Origin: Pedobacter sp. PLR
GTDB lineage: Bacteria > Bacteroidota > Bacteroidia > Sphingobacteriales > Sphingobacteriaceae
Reading direction: 5' to 3'
NCBI RefSeq assembly: GCF_026239675.1
Contig: NZ_JAPIVQ010000001.1
Span: forward strand, 558,001-622,000
DNA length: 64,000 nt
Shown: one piece after another, positions 54,571-63,318 of the stretch
Numbering within the stretch: the first letter of the stretch is position 1
Layout of the letters: the number at the start of each line of letters is the position of its first letter
Program-made: the position numbers and the translations under genes
Notes under the pieces: model-generated
What the model saw: the letters and a program-made list of their open reading frames with translations, nothing else
The model's database searches: none
Told to the model about the DNA's origin: nothing

Positions 54571-54600
54571 ATTCTTTATTTCTATATAGAAATAAAGAAT
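54571..54600. repeat. Perfect 30-bp AT-rich palindrome
   Basis: The 30 bases at 54571-54600 equal their own reverse complement (15+15, no spacer; half-site ATTCTTTATTTCTAT). It lies 115 bp before the histidine kinase gene. It might be a binding site for a dimeric regulator or a cruciform-forming element. The remaining bases of the 54.43-54.71 kb gap show nothing else clear, apart from a -7-like TAGATTTG near 54685. Confidence 0.7.
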
Positions 54601-54714
54601 AGCGATGATGGCATTAGCAGCTATATTCCAGAAGAATACTATTTAGCCGTAAAAAGGCGTAGGTTTTTGCAAACTATAGTGCTAGATTTGACAGCCATTT
54701 AGCTTATATTTTTC

Positions 54715-56040
54715 ATGCCAAAATCCAACTTCAGTATTCTTAATGATTACTTTTCAAAAAAAAATGCTTTCTGGGTTAAGCTGATAGGGAGTCCATCAAT
54801 GTTCTCTTTAGAAAGTAGAATATTTCATTCTATCTGTATTGGTCTGATCGCTTTGGCCTGTTTATATGTGCCATATGATATATATGCAAATCTTTATGTT
54901 GCAGCACTGTCCACTTTTATAATTGGTTTGTTCTTTTTGCATCAGTATTATTATTCTAGATTTCATGGCAAAGCACATAACAGTACATTATTCGGTTTAA
55001 TAGGCGTTTTAATTTTAGGGATTAACTATTTTTCTAATTCGGGAATTAATGGGTCTACCGACCTGATATGGCCCGCTTACCTGTTATTGGTATTTGCAAT
55101 TTCTCCGTATCAGCAACACATCAAATGGTTAATTGTCTATTTGTCGTGCTTCCTGGTATTGCATGTTCTTGAATATTACTACCCTTTTTTGGTGAAATAC
55201 CCCTTTACTGCCGGTCGAGGACAGTTTATTGACCGGATTACTGCGTTTCCTATACCTGTAATCACAATTTACATCGTCATTAAATTCATGAGGCGGAGTT
55301 ATGATAAAGAGCGAAAAGCTACGGAAGAAAAGACAATAGCAGTCCAAACACTGATGTCTATCATTTCACACGACATGAAGACTCCACTGATGAACATACA
55401 AAGCTACCTGGAGTTATTAAATACAAGTGTGGTGGATCCAGAAGACCGACTAGTATTAGAAAAGGCATTGCTGAAATCTACAAACAATACTATGGAAATG
55501 CTTTCCAATTTGTTGCATTGGTCTAAGTCGCAGATGGAAGGTCCAAGTGTAAACCTAGTTGTTGTAAATTTGATGACAACAATACAGGGTACAATGGAGA
55601 TGGAAAGCATGCATGCCTTGAAAAAAGATATATACCTGAGTTATCATATTCCCCCTACACTGGAAGTGATTGCTGACGTTAATATGCTCCAACTGGTGGT
55701 ACGCAACCTGATCAGCAATGCGGTGAAATTCACTTCGCATGGAGGACAGATTACTATGAAAGCTGAGGTGATATCCAATGAATGTAAAATAAGCGTTAGC
55801 GATAATGGAAAAGGTATTCCGCTGGATAAACAGGGAAATATTTTTTCTATTAAGTCCGAACCTGAATTTGGTACGGATAACGAAAGGGGAATTGGCTTAG
55901 GCCTGGTACTGTGCAAGGAGTTCATAGAGCGGCAAGGCGGAAGGATAGGGTTTGAAAGTAATCCAGGACTTGGTTCCCACTTTTTTATTTTTATAAAACT
56001 GAAGCCCAAAACACTATTATCAGATCATGTCACAGCGTAA
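54715..56040 (+). CDS. Membrane sensor histidine kinase (HisKA/HATPase)
   Basis: 441 residues. Six hydrophobic segments in residues 35-192, then a coiled linker, HisKA with His219 in MSIISHDMKTPLMNIQSY, and HATPase_c with NLISNAVKFTSHGG (N-box), DNGKGIP (G1) and GIGLGLVLCKEFIERQGG (G2). No receiver domain and no adjacent response regulator, so it is an orphan kinase. The 6-helix sensor has no recognised ligand domain. It is the first gene after the tRNA-Ser, inside the segment bounded by the tRNA 3'-end repeat. Confidence 0.92.
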   Translation: MPKSNFSILNDYFSKKNAFWVKLIGSPSMFSLESRIFHSICIGLIALACLYVPYDIYANLYVAALSTFIIGLFFLHQYYYSRFHGKAHNSTLFGLIGVLILGINYFSNSGINGSTDLIWPAYLLLVFAISPYQQHIKWLIVYLSCFLVLHVLEYYYPFLVKYPFTAGRGQFIDRITAFPIPVITIYIVIKFMRRSYDKERKATEEKTIAVQTLMSIISHDMKTPLMNIQSYLELLNTSVVDPEDRLVLEKALLKSTNNTMEMLSNLLHWSKSQMEGPSVNLVVVNLMTTIQGTMEMESMHALKKDIYLSYHIPPTLEVIADVNMLQLVVRNLISNAVKFTSHGGQITMKAEVISNECKISVSDNGKGIPLDKQGNIFSIKSEPEFGTDNERGIGLGLVLCKEFIERQGGRIGFESNPGLGSHFFIFIKLKPKTLLSDHVTA

Positions 56041-56266
56041 TTAGATTTTAACTTCATAACATTTTAAGCCAATCAACAACTTGTATTAAAGTGGAAAAAG
56101 ATATTGTAATTACTATGTTAAGTTGGGGAGTTAACCTGCATACTTAGTAACTAAATATGCTTCAACTTTTGCAAGATAAAACTATAATTTTCACCTGTAA
56201 GGTTCAGATGAGGGAAAAAAATAATATTTAAAAAAGCTATTTTCGGTCAATCATTTTGTAGAAATT

Positions 56267-57175
56267 ATGAAAAAAATGAAACCAGCACTTCCCTTTTATA
56301 CGGAAATCAATGATTTTCTGGCCTCTATTCCCTGGCCTGACAGAACAGAGAACCCTGTTTTCTATTGCCTGAGGTTAAACCCCCTGGATAAGCCGCAGGT
56401 GTCGGTATACCGGCCACCGTTCAGGCGTGCCTTTTATTTTTTTGCATTGCTGTACAATTCAGGAAAGGTGAATGTCAGTTACGGTGAGGAGTTGGTAGAA
56501 GACCCGGATTCCTATCTGGTGTTCCATTCGCCCAACCTGGTTTATAGTTTCGCGCATAATAATGCTTTAGTGGGTTATATTATTTATTTTAAGCCAGAGG
56601 CCTTTTCATTTTTCAGGCCGGGGTTTCACCAGCAGTTTACGCTGTTTGATCAGCTCCGCACCAATCTGTTCAGATTTGATCATGATACTTTTATTGAGTT
56701 AACTCCACATTTTGAAGCTGTTTTTTCTGCGTATGAACAGTCCGGCAAAGATGCTCACCTGGAAGCACGGCTGAAGCTTTTGGGGCTGTTGTGTCATCTG
56801 GAGGGGTTTGCACTGAAAAGGAACCAGAAGGCGCTGCCCGCTGGCAGACAGCAAGTATTGATGCGGGATTTTATCCAGCTGATTGAAAGTCATTATATCC
56901 AGAAGCGTAGTGTCAAGGAGTACGCAGACCTACTTTCGGTTACGGCTAATTACCTTTCCCAGTCTGTTAAACAAGTTTCGGGGCGCAATGCACTGAGTTT
57001 TATTACAGAACGTGTGGCCACTGAGGCCAGATCGCTGGTCCGGTACACCGATATGGAGATTTCCAGGATTGCTTACCAGCTGGAGTTTTCTGATCCGAAC
57101 AATTTTGGTAAGTTCTTTAAAAAACATGCCGGGCTCTCCCCTTCTGCGTTCCGCAGGCAACACACAGGTAATTAA
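56267..57175 (+). CDS. AraC-family transcriptional regulator
   Basis: 302 residues. The N-terminal 180 residues form a sensor (PQVSVYRPPFRRAFYFFAL, DPDSYLVFHSPNLVYSF). The C-terminal AraC DNA-binding domain has VKEYADLLSVTANYLSQSVK and MEISRIAYQLEFSDPNNFGK, ending FKKHAGLSPSAFRRQH. It precedes a VOC gene by 77 bp in the same direction and may control it. Confidence 0.93.
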   Translation: MKKMKPALPFYTEINDFLASIPWPDRTENPVFYCLRLNPLDKPQVSVYRPPFRRAFYFFALLYNSGKVNVSYGEELVEDPDSYLVFHSPNLVYSFAHNNALVGYIIYFKPEAFSFFRPGFHQQFTLFDQLRTNLFRFDHDTFIELTPHFEAVFSAYEQSGKDAHLEARLKLLGLLCHLEGFALKRNQKALPAGRQQVLMRDFIQLIESHYIQKRSVKEYADLLSVTANYLSQSVKQVSGRNALSFITERVATEARSLVRYTDMEISRIAYQLEFSDPNNFGKFFKKHAGLSPSAFRRQHTGN

Positions 57176-57252
57176 ATTGACCTGTAAATCCAAGATTTCA
57201 ACCGAGCTTTTTTGTGCTAATCTGCATTTATTTGTGATATCAATTTAATTAT

Positions 57253-57660
57253 ATGCCAAGCAAAGTATTTATCAATCTACCAGTAAAAGATCTGGACAAA
57301 TCCGTAGATTTTTTCACAAACCTGGGTTTTTCATTCAATCCGCAGTTCAGCGATGATAAGGCTGGTTGTATGGTGGTCAGTGAAAGCATTTTTGTGATGT
57401 TGCTTACCGAAACGTATTTCAAAACTTTTATCGATACTGGTGTGTGTGATGCCAACCAGCAAACTGAAGTGCTGATCGCATTGGATGCGTATTCAGCGGA
57501 AGAGGTTAAGGAATTTATCAGTAAGGCCCGGTCTTTGGGCGGCAGGATTTATGCCGAGCCAAAGGATCACGGTTTTATGTACCAGCATAGTTTTGCCGAT
57601 CTCGACGGTCACAAATGGGAATTGGTATATATGGAAATGAGTCAGTTCGCTCAATCTTAA
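57253..57660 (+). CDS. VOC/glyoxalase-family protein
   Basis: 135 residues forming one glyoxalase/bleomycin-resistance fold of two beta-alpha-beta-beta-beta units: KVFINLPVKDLDKSVDFFTN at the start and FADLDGHKWELVYMEMSQF at the end. The last Glu fits a metal ligand, though the first-unit ligand is not clear. Members bind or modify small molecules with a metal ion; specificity unknown. It sits 10 bp before the YdeI-like gene, so the two form an operon. Confidence 0.9.
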   Translation: MPSKVFINLPVKDLDKSVDFFTNLGFSFNPQFSDDKAGCMVVSESIFVMLLTETYFKTFIDTGVCDANQQTEVLIALDAYSAEEVKEFISKARSLGGRIYAEPKDHGFMYQHSFADLDGHKWELVYMEMSQFAQS

Positions 57661-57670
57661 CCGCTTGGAA

Positions 57671-58294
57671 ATGGAGAATAAGAATTACGATCCGGCCATA
57701 GATGCCTATATCACTAAGGCAGAAGATTTTGCCAGACCAATCCTTGAACATTGGCGCAGGCTTGTCCATGAAAACTGCCCGAATGTGGAAGAGGCCATTA
57801 AATGGGGCATTCCACATTTTGATTATAAGGGCGATCATATGTGCGTGATGGCTGCACATAAGGGACATTGCGCGTTTACCTTTTTAAAAGGCGAGTTAAT
57901 GAGCGATTCGCGACTAAAAGCGGCCAAGGATCTTAAACCGATCAAGCGGCTATTGGGTAAAATAACGCAGTTTAGTAAACTGATCCCTGATCAGGAATTT
58001 ATTGTTATGATTAAGGAGGCGGTACAGCTAAACGAAAAGGGCGTAAAGATTCAAAGAGAAAAACCTGTTGTGGAAAAGCCCAAGGTATTGGAAACGCCTG
58101 ACTATTTCCAGGATGCTCTGGAAGGCAGTCCAAAAGCGAAAGATGTCTTTGAAAGCAGGTCAAACTCTTTCCGTAAGGAATATATCATCTGGATCAGTGA
58201 TGCTAAGACCGATCAAACCCGGCAAAAAAGGATAGATGAAGCCCTGGAATGGATCGCCGACGGTAAGGGGCGGTTCTGGAAACACAAGAAATAG
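57671..58294 (+). CDS. YdeI/OmdA-family protein with DUF1801 domain
   Basis: About 207 residues from the ATG at 57671 (the frame is open to a TTG at 57665). The N-terminal DUF1801 domain (about 10-115) has PILEHWRRLVHENCPNVEEA and KWGIPHFDYKGDHMCVMAAH. The C-terminal YdeI/OmdA part has DYFQDALEGSPKAKDVFES and YIIWISDAKTDQTRQKRIDE. Bacterial YdeI is linked to antimicrobial-peptide and stress resistance in some species; the molecular role is unknown. Confidence 0.9.
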   Translation: MENKNYDPAIDAYITKAEDFARPILEHWRRLVHENCPNVEEAIKWGIPHFDYKGDHMCVMAAHKGHCAFTFLKGELMSDSRLKAAKDLKPIKRLLGKITQFSKLIPDQEFIVMIKEAVQLNEKGVKIQREKPVVEKPKVLETPDYFQDALEGSPKAKDVFESRSNSFRKEYIIWISDAKTDQTRQKRIDEALEWIADGKGRFWKHKK

Positions 58295-58519
58295 CGCTGT
58301 TTATCAAATAACTCCGACATAAGTTATATGAAAGCTCCGTAATGATATGATCACCCATCCCGTAACCTCCACTTTATTTGCTTACTTCCAATTTTTTTGT
58401 GTAAACTGTAATCATACAAGGAATAGCGATTTTGTGTTGTTTTGCTGGTGCCCCAATCAGGTGTCCTAAGAACAAAAAAGATATAAAATACGGGATCAAG
58501 AGTATTTAAATTCGATTTA

Positions 58520-58540
58520 TTCGAATCCCCCACTCTCCGC
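58520..58540 (+). repeat. Second copy of the tRNA-Ser 3' end (possible att site)
   Basis: Twenty-one bases identical to 54353-54373 (T-loop through acceptor end of tRNA-Ser) appear here without the rest of a tRNA, followed 23 bp later by a tRNA-type terminator. This is the classic footprint of an element integrated at a tRNA gene. The intervening 4.1 kb has no integrase. Confidence 0.75.
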
Positions 58541-58563
58541 ATCATGGTCATCAAAACCATTCA

Positions 58564-58600
58564 AAAAGCCTGGAATCGTAAGATTTCAGGCTTTTCTGTT
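58564..58600 (+). terminator. Terminator after the tRNA-Ser remnant
   Basis: A 9-bp stem (58564-58572 and 58587-58595) with inner loop GAATCGTAAGATTT, then CTGTTTTT. Nearly identical to the minus-strand version of the hairpin at 17125-17160. Confidence 0.75.
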
Positions 58601-59155
58601 TTTATGGGTATTCCAAAATATGCACGGATTCACAGGATCAATCCCAAAACTTGTGGAGAAACCTTGCTCTTTCAGGGATCCGTAGAGCCTCCAGCTCCCA
58701 ATCGTCCCGAATCTCCGTAATAACTATTTAAACCGGGGGTAAAAAAAGGTCATGGCCACCATTAAAATCACTTGCCGTTTCGCAATAGTAATTTAGTGAG
58801 GTTTAATCCATTTACTAATTAAATTACTCATTTTGAAGATTTCGTTAAACGATACACGAAATCAACCATCCATATTCAAACTGGCTTAGCCATGAATATT
58901 TGAAAGCAGAAAATTAATTGCCATGACTGGCAAATCCAAAATATATCAATTTCCAATACTCTGGACTAACATAAAAGACTAAACAGATCAAAATCAATCC
59001 AATACAAAAACAAATAATTACAAAATCAAGGCATTGTCATTTTTATCTTCCGCTGAATAAAGAGACTGCAGTTCGCATTCCGCAAACTTTAAGCCAATCT
59101 TCTGCGTTCAGGAGAACTAATTAGGAGAGATTTCTAAAAGAATATTAAGAAAATT

Positions 59156-59213
59156 TATTTTTTGTAAAAATAAATTTACATTCTATTTTTTATGAAAAAA
59201 TAAATTTATATTC
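59156..59213 (+). repeat. Two tandem imperfect AT-rich repeats upstream of the MBOAT gene
   Basis: Units 59156-59183 (28 nt) and 59184-59213 (30 nt) both start TATTTTTT and share AAAAATAAATTTA-ATTC. They end 44 bp before the MBOAT ATG, so they may be regulator binding sites or promoter-proximal A-tracts. Confidence 0.6.
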
Positions 59214-59257
59214 GTTACCCATTCCAAAACTAACCTTAAGACTTAAACTAATTTATC

Positions 59258-60694
59258 ATGTTATTTAATTCGATAAACTTCGCTTTGTTTCTCCCGGTTG
59301 TACTAACTCTATATTGGTTATTAGACAAAAAGAAACTTATTTATCAAAATTCATTATTGTTAGTAGCGAGTTACTTTTTTTACGCTTGTTGGGATTGGCG
59401 CTTTTTATTTCTATTGATTTTTTCAACCCTATTGGATTACGTTACAGGGTTAAAGATGTGTCAGGCAAACAATCAAAAAATTAAAAAATTTTGGTTTTGG
59501 TTAAGTGTCATTATCAACCTTGCGTTTTTAGGTGTTTTTAAATATTATAACTTCTTTATAGAATCTTTTGCGGAATTAATCTCTCATGCTGGTTTACAGG
59601 TAAACCCCTGGTCATTAAAAGTTATATTACCCGTCGGGATTTCATTTTACACCTTCCATGGGTTATCCTATGTTATAGATATATATAAAGGCAGAATTAA
59701 GGCAGAAAAGAACTTTATTGACTATTCTGTTTTTGTTAGCTTTTTCCCCCTTCTAGTTGCTGGTCCGATTGAACGGGCCACACATTTACTACCTCAAATT
59801 AAAAAGAAACGAGTTTTTGATTATAGAAAATCTATTGATGGGTTGAGGCAGATTTTGTGGGGACTATTTAAAAAAATAGTTATCGCGGATTTATGTGCGG
59901 ACGCTGTAAATACCATATTCAGCAATTCAGAACATGCTACGGGAAGCACATTAGTTATTGGAGCGATATTTTTTGCATTCCAAATTTACTGTGACTTCTC
60001 TGGCTATTCAGACATAGCACTTGGAACTGCCAGGCTTTTTGGAATAGAACTATTGAAAAACTTCGCATTCCCCTATTTTTCAAGAGACATTGCTGAGTTT
60101 TGGAGGCGATGGCACATTTCTTTATCATCCTGGTTTAAAGACTACTTGTATATCCCATTAGGCGGAAGTAAGGGCGGCACCTGGATGAAAGTCAGAAATA
60201 CTTTCGCCATATTTATTGTTAGTGGATTTTGGCATGGCGCAAATTGGACATTCATCGTTTGGGGCCTTTTAAATGCTTTGTATATTATGCCATCCATTCT
60301 ATTCAATTCTAATAGACATCACCTTGATGTAGTTGCCCAAGGAAAGCTATTGCCAACATTCAGAGAATTCTTTTCAATGTGTTTAACATTTGGTTTGACT
60401 GTTTTTGCGTGGATCTTCTTCAGATCTGAAAGTTTAAGTTCTGCTTTAAATTATATTTCAAACATATGCTCTCCCTCTCTATTTTCCCTACCGGCGATCA
60501 TGCCTCTAAATTTAATTACTTTAATCCTGATATTTCTTGCTATAGAGTGGATAGGCCGTGAAGAACCTTACGCCATTTGCAAATTAGGATTAAATTGGCC
60601 TAGACCAATTAGATGGAGCACCTATTACATGGTCGTGTTAGCCATATTCTATTTTGTGGGACCCGAACAGAAGTTTATTTATTTTCAATTTTAA
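59258..60694 (+). CDS. MBOAT-family O-acyltransferase (AlgI/DltB-like)
   Basis: 478 residues with 10-12 membrane segments. The AlgI-type start MLFNSINFALFLPVVLTLYW, PVGISFYTFHGLSYVIDIYK, PLLVAGPIERATHLLPQ, FWRRWHISLSSWFKDYLYIP and the catalytic His in FWHGANWTFIVWG are all present. It moves an acyl (usually acetyl) group across the membrane for transfer to a polysaccharide or other surface polymer. The SGNH-like gene 142 bp downstream is its likely periplasmic partner. The pair is visibly more AT-rich than most of the window. Confidence 0.94.
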   Translation: MLFNSINFALFLPVVLTLYWLLDKKKLIYQNSLLLVASYFFYACWDWRFLFLLIFSTLLDYVTGLKMCQANNQKIKKFWFWLSVIINLAFLGVFKYYNFFIESFAELISHAGLQVNPWSLKVILPVGISFYTFHGLSYVIDIYKGRIKAEKNFIDYSVFVSFFPLLVAGPIERATHLLPQIKKKRVFDYRKSIDGLRQILWGLFKKIVIADLCADAVNTIFSNSEHATGSTLVIGAIFFAFQIYCDFSGYSDIALGTARLFGIELLKNFAFPYFSRDIAEFWRRWHISLSSWFKDYLYIPLGGSKGGTWMKVRNTFAIFIVSGFWHGANWTFIVWGLLNALYIMPSILFNSNRHHLDVVAQGKLLPTFREFFSMCLTFGLTVFAWIFFRSESLSSALNYISNICSPSLFSLPAIMPLNLITLILIFLAIEWIGREEPYAICKLGLNWPRPIRWSTYYMVVLAIFYFVGPEQKFIYFQF

Positions 60695-60836
60695 TAATGA
60701 AACCATCATTAGCATACTATTAACAAAGCGCAATGAACAAGGCTTTCGAGCTCTTGAACACAATTTAAAAAAATAAAAATTCGTGAAAAACATGCGCATG
60801 ATAATTTCTTAACCGATAAAAAACAAACACATTCTG

Positions 60837-61775
60837 ATGAAAAAAGTTATATTAAAACTCACGAAATTCAGTTTGCTATTCCTTGTTTTACTAGGTAGCA
60901 CGATCTTATTGACAACAAATTACATTTTCAATAAATCTAATTTCAAAATCCCAAATCACACGGATAAAATAATAATTGGCCATTCACATGCTGAGTGTGC
61001 TTATAATGACTCTTTAATTGTAAATACAATTAATATAGCCCAATCCGGGGAATCATATTTCTATTCTTACTATAAGATTAATCAACTACTACAGCAAAAT
61101 GAAAAGATTAAATACGTTTTTTTAGAGTTTACAAACAATGAAATTGGAAAAAAAATGGATGATTGGATCTGGAGTGGATTATTTTTATCCCATAGATATC
61201 ATCTCTATGCTCCATTTATTGATTATCAGGGACACAATTTATTGATTAAAAAAAATGCTAAAAACCTCCTGAAGTTACAGGTAAAAACACTCCTGAATAA
61301 TGTTAAGACCATTGTTTTAAGTGAATACAATTACGTCAGGAAAACTGGAGGTTATTTGTATCTGGTTAGAAATAAAACGGACTCATTGGTTAAATTAAAA
61401 GATACAGCTACAATCAGTAATAAAATACCAGAATTACCTATTGAGAATTTAGCTTATTTAGATAGAATTGTCCTTTTATGCAAAATCAAAAAAGTAAAAC
61501 TAGTACTTTTAAGAAGTCCATTACATAAAAAGTATAAAGGGATTCATAATGAAAAAGAGTTCCAAAATTTATTAGCTACTAAATATCAAAACACCCATTT
61601 TTTAGACTTCAAAAACTTTCCACTTACTGATGATGAATTCGGAGATTTAGAACACCTCAATTTTAAAGGAGCAAAGAAATTTTCTGTCTTTTTCAATGAT
61701 TTATTAGCTCAGAATTTATTGAGTGCTCCTGATCAGCAAAAGATAATAGATACTAAAATCTCCTTACTGAACTAA
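60837..61775 (+). CDS. Membrane-anchored SGNH/DltD-like protein, partner of the MBOAT acyltransferase
   Basis: 312 residues. One N-terminal membrane anchor (about 8-30) precedes a periplasmic domain. An SGNH-type block 1 (KIIIGHSHAECAYNDS, with a Ser in GHSH) and a C-terminal DxxH block (GDLEHLNFKGAKKFS) are visible, with KYVFLEFTNNEIGKK between. This matches the SGNH-like partners of MBOAT proteins (DltD, AlgX/AlgJ, PatB types) that pass the acyl group to the polymer. Overall similarity to named families is too low to choose one. AT-rich coding sequence, with a terminator after it. Confidence 0.75.
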   Translation: MKKVILKLTKFSLLFLVLLGSTILLTTNYIFNKSNFKIPNHTDKIIIGHSHAECAYNDSLIVNTINIAQSGESYFYSYYKINQLLQQNEKIKYVFLEFTNNEIGKKMDDWIWSGLFLSHRYHLYAPFIDYQGHNLLIKKNAKNLLKLQVKTLLNNVKTIVLSEYNYVRKTGGYLYLVRNKTDSLVKLKDTATISNKIPELPIENLAYLDRIVLLCKIKKVKLVLLRSPLHKKYKGIHNEKEFQNLLATKYQNTHFLDFKNFPLTDDEFGDLEHLNFKGAKKFSVFFNDLLAQNLLSAPDQQKIIDTKISLLN

Positions 61776-61824
61776 ATTTCAGTTGCTGTTAAATGCGGAC
61801 AAGCATTTAGTTATTTCAAAAAAT

Positions 61825-61853
61825 AAGCCGCACCATTTTTTATGATGCGGCTT
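61825..61853 (+). terminator. Terminator after the MBOAT/SGNH pair
   Basis: AAGCCGCA (61825-61832) pairs with TGCGGCTT (61846-61853) around CCATTTTTTATGA. It lies about 50 bp after the stop. The T-run is stronger on the minus strand, so it may be bidirectional. Confidence 0.6.
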
Positions 61854-62070
61854 AAAGACCACGCTTTTTATCGTTAGGTTCCAGGCCTAAATTACCGAAA
61901 AAACTCAAAAAAAATACTCGAAAGTAACCCCATCTATCCCAGGACTACTATTGAAGAAATAACCTGCAACTTTAAATTACTGCCTGTTGATAAATTTCAA
62001 TATATTAGAATTCCAAATTACGACCTCCCAAAGGGAGAGCGTAAGCATTCACCTTTACCAATATTTTATC

Positions 62071-62454
62071 ATGAATGAATACGCAGACAAATCAAAAGAA
62101 AATAACACCAGCCTGCCTGATCAGCTAAAATCAGGCATTGAAGCACTCTCGGGCATTAGTATCGATGATGTGAAGGTCCACTATAATTCTGATAAGCCTG
62201 CGCAATTACTAGCCCGTGTTTTTGCGCAAGGGACAGAGATCCATTTAGCATCCGGGCAAGAAAAAGATTTACCTCATGAAGCATGGCATATTGTGCAACA
62301 GCAGCAAGGAAGGATCAAAGCCACAAAAAACATTTCTGGAACTCAAATCAATAATAACCCGAACTTAGAAAAAGAAGCTGATGATATGGGAGCCAAAGCC
62401 TCCTTTTTTGCCCGTAATTTGAAGGGGGGAAATTTGAAAGCGAAATTGAAGTGA
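62071..62454 (+). CDS. Stand-alone DUF4157 (eCIS-core) protein with HExxH motif
   Basis: About 127 residues from the ATG at 62071 (the frame is open to a TTG at 61987). It is essentially one DUF4157 domain: LPDQLKSGIEALSGISIDDV, VHYNSDKPAQLLARVFAQGT, EIHLASGQEKDLPHEAWHIV with the zinc-protease-type HEAWH, QQQQGRIKAT and a distal acidic NLEKEADDMGAKA. DUF4157 marks proteins linked to extracellular contractile injection systems and polymorphic toxins, normally fused to large C-terminal domains. Here nothing follows and no injection-system gene is in the window. Confidence 0.88.
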   Translation: MNEYADKSKENNTSLPDQLKSGIEALSGISIDDVKVHYNSDKPAQLLARVFAQGTEIHLASGQEKDLPHEAWHIVQQQQGRIKATKNISGTQINNNPNLEKEADDMGAKASFFARNLKGGNLKAKLK

Positions 62455-62509
62455 TAAAATCATAATAGCACCTGATCCATAATTAAAATAACCCATCAAA
62501 ACCATATTA

Positions 62510-63241
62510 TTAAGACAAATTCTTATTAATCTTTGCCGAAGCTGCTAAAAGATCAGCTACGATTTTCTTTTCTTCTGCCAGCTGAAACCGGTATTCAGGC
62601 ATGTACAAAGCTAAGCTCGCCAACACCTTTTCATTGGCATATAACGCTACTGCAAACCCAACAATATTTCCTGCAGTTACTTGTTTAGCATACCCTCTGG
62701 ATCTGATTTCCTGAAGATGCGCTCTCAAAGATTTTTCATTCTTAGCCTCATCCCATTCTCCTTTAATGGGCAGGCCATATTTTACAATAAAAGCATCCAA
62801 TTCCGGATCGGGCAACATTGCAATTAACAGTCTCCCCGAAGCAGTATCATAAGCCCTCTTCTCTTTTGAAGTGACTACCTGCACATTATTGGTTCCGGTT
62901 ATCCTCACTATGGCTGAACGCGTATCTTTTACCAGGATAGAAAGCAGCGAATTTTCATTGTAAATCGCTGTTAATTCCTCCATCTCACTTTTAGCTGCTC
63001 TGACCAGGTCTTTCTGGTAACCTTCATTACCAGTTAACAGATAAGCCTGAGAGCCCAGGCAATAGCCCTTCTTATCAATTTTCTCTACATACTTCCTCGA
63101 AACCAATGTTTTTAATATGTTGGCACATGTACCGGCATTCAGATTAAAATGCGAGGCAATTACACTTAAAGGTTTCGGTTCGTCAGGCTCTACAGAAATG
63201 TATTCAAGGAGATCCAAAGCCCTGTTTATTACCTGAATCAT
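62510..63241 (-). CDS. IclR-family transcriptional regulator
   Basis: About 243 residues from the ATG at 63241 (MIQVINRALDLLEYIS, the standard IclR start; a GTG at 63283 would add 14 unusual residues). The helix-turn-helix (18-60) contains LSVIASHFNLNAGTCANILK, and the effector domain (about 75-240) has YDTASGRLLIAMLPDPELDA and RGYAKQVTAGNIVGFAVALY. It stands next to a GH127-type gene (77 bp away) in the same direction and probably controls that carbohydrate locus beyond the window. Confidence 0.93.
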   Translation of the reverse strand: MIQVINRALDLLEYISVEPDEPKPLSVIASHFNLNAGTCANILKTLVSRKYVEKIDKKGYCLGSQAYLLTGNEGYQKDLVRAAKSEMEELTAIYNENSLLSILVKDTRSAIVRITGTNNVQVVTSKEKRAYDTASGRLLIAMLPDPELDAFIVKYGLPIKGEWDEAKNEKSLRAHLQEIRSRGYAKQVTAGNIVGFAVALYANEKVLASLALYMPEYRFQLAEEKKIVADLLAASAKINKNLS

Positions 63242-63318
63242 ATATGGGTATTTATAATTTTTTAAAGATACGCTTAATTTCACATTTAGCCACTTAGATT
63301 AAAAGCGATAAACTGGTG

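Larger units (their letters stand above)
58295..59257. other. 963-bp non-coding stretch with tRNA-Ser remnant and repeats
   Basis: No credible gene on either strand. From left to right it holds the second copy of the tRNA-Ser 3' end (58520-58540), a terminator (58564-58600), about 550 bp without recognised features, and a tandem AT-rich repeat just before the MBOAT gene. A minus-strand open frame at 58351-58560 reads across the tRNA remnant and is not believable. Confidence 0.7.

Noticed and set aside
58351..58560. Minus-strand open frame in the 963-bp gap
   Set aside because: It reads through the tRNA-Ser remnant, lacks a ribosome-binding site and shows no recognisable domain. I checked it for likeness to the end of a tyrosine recombinase and saw none.
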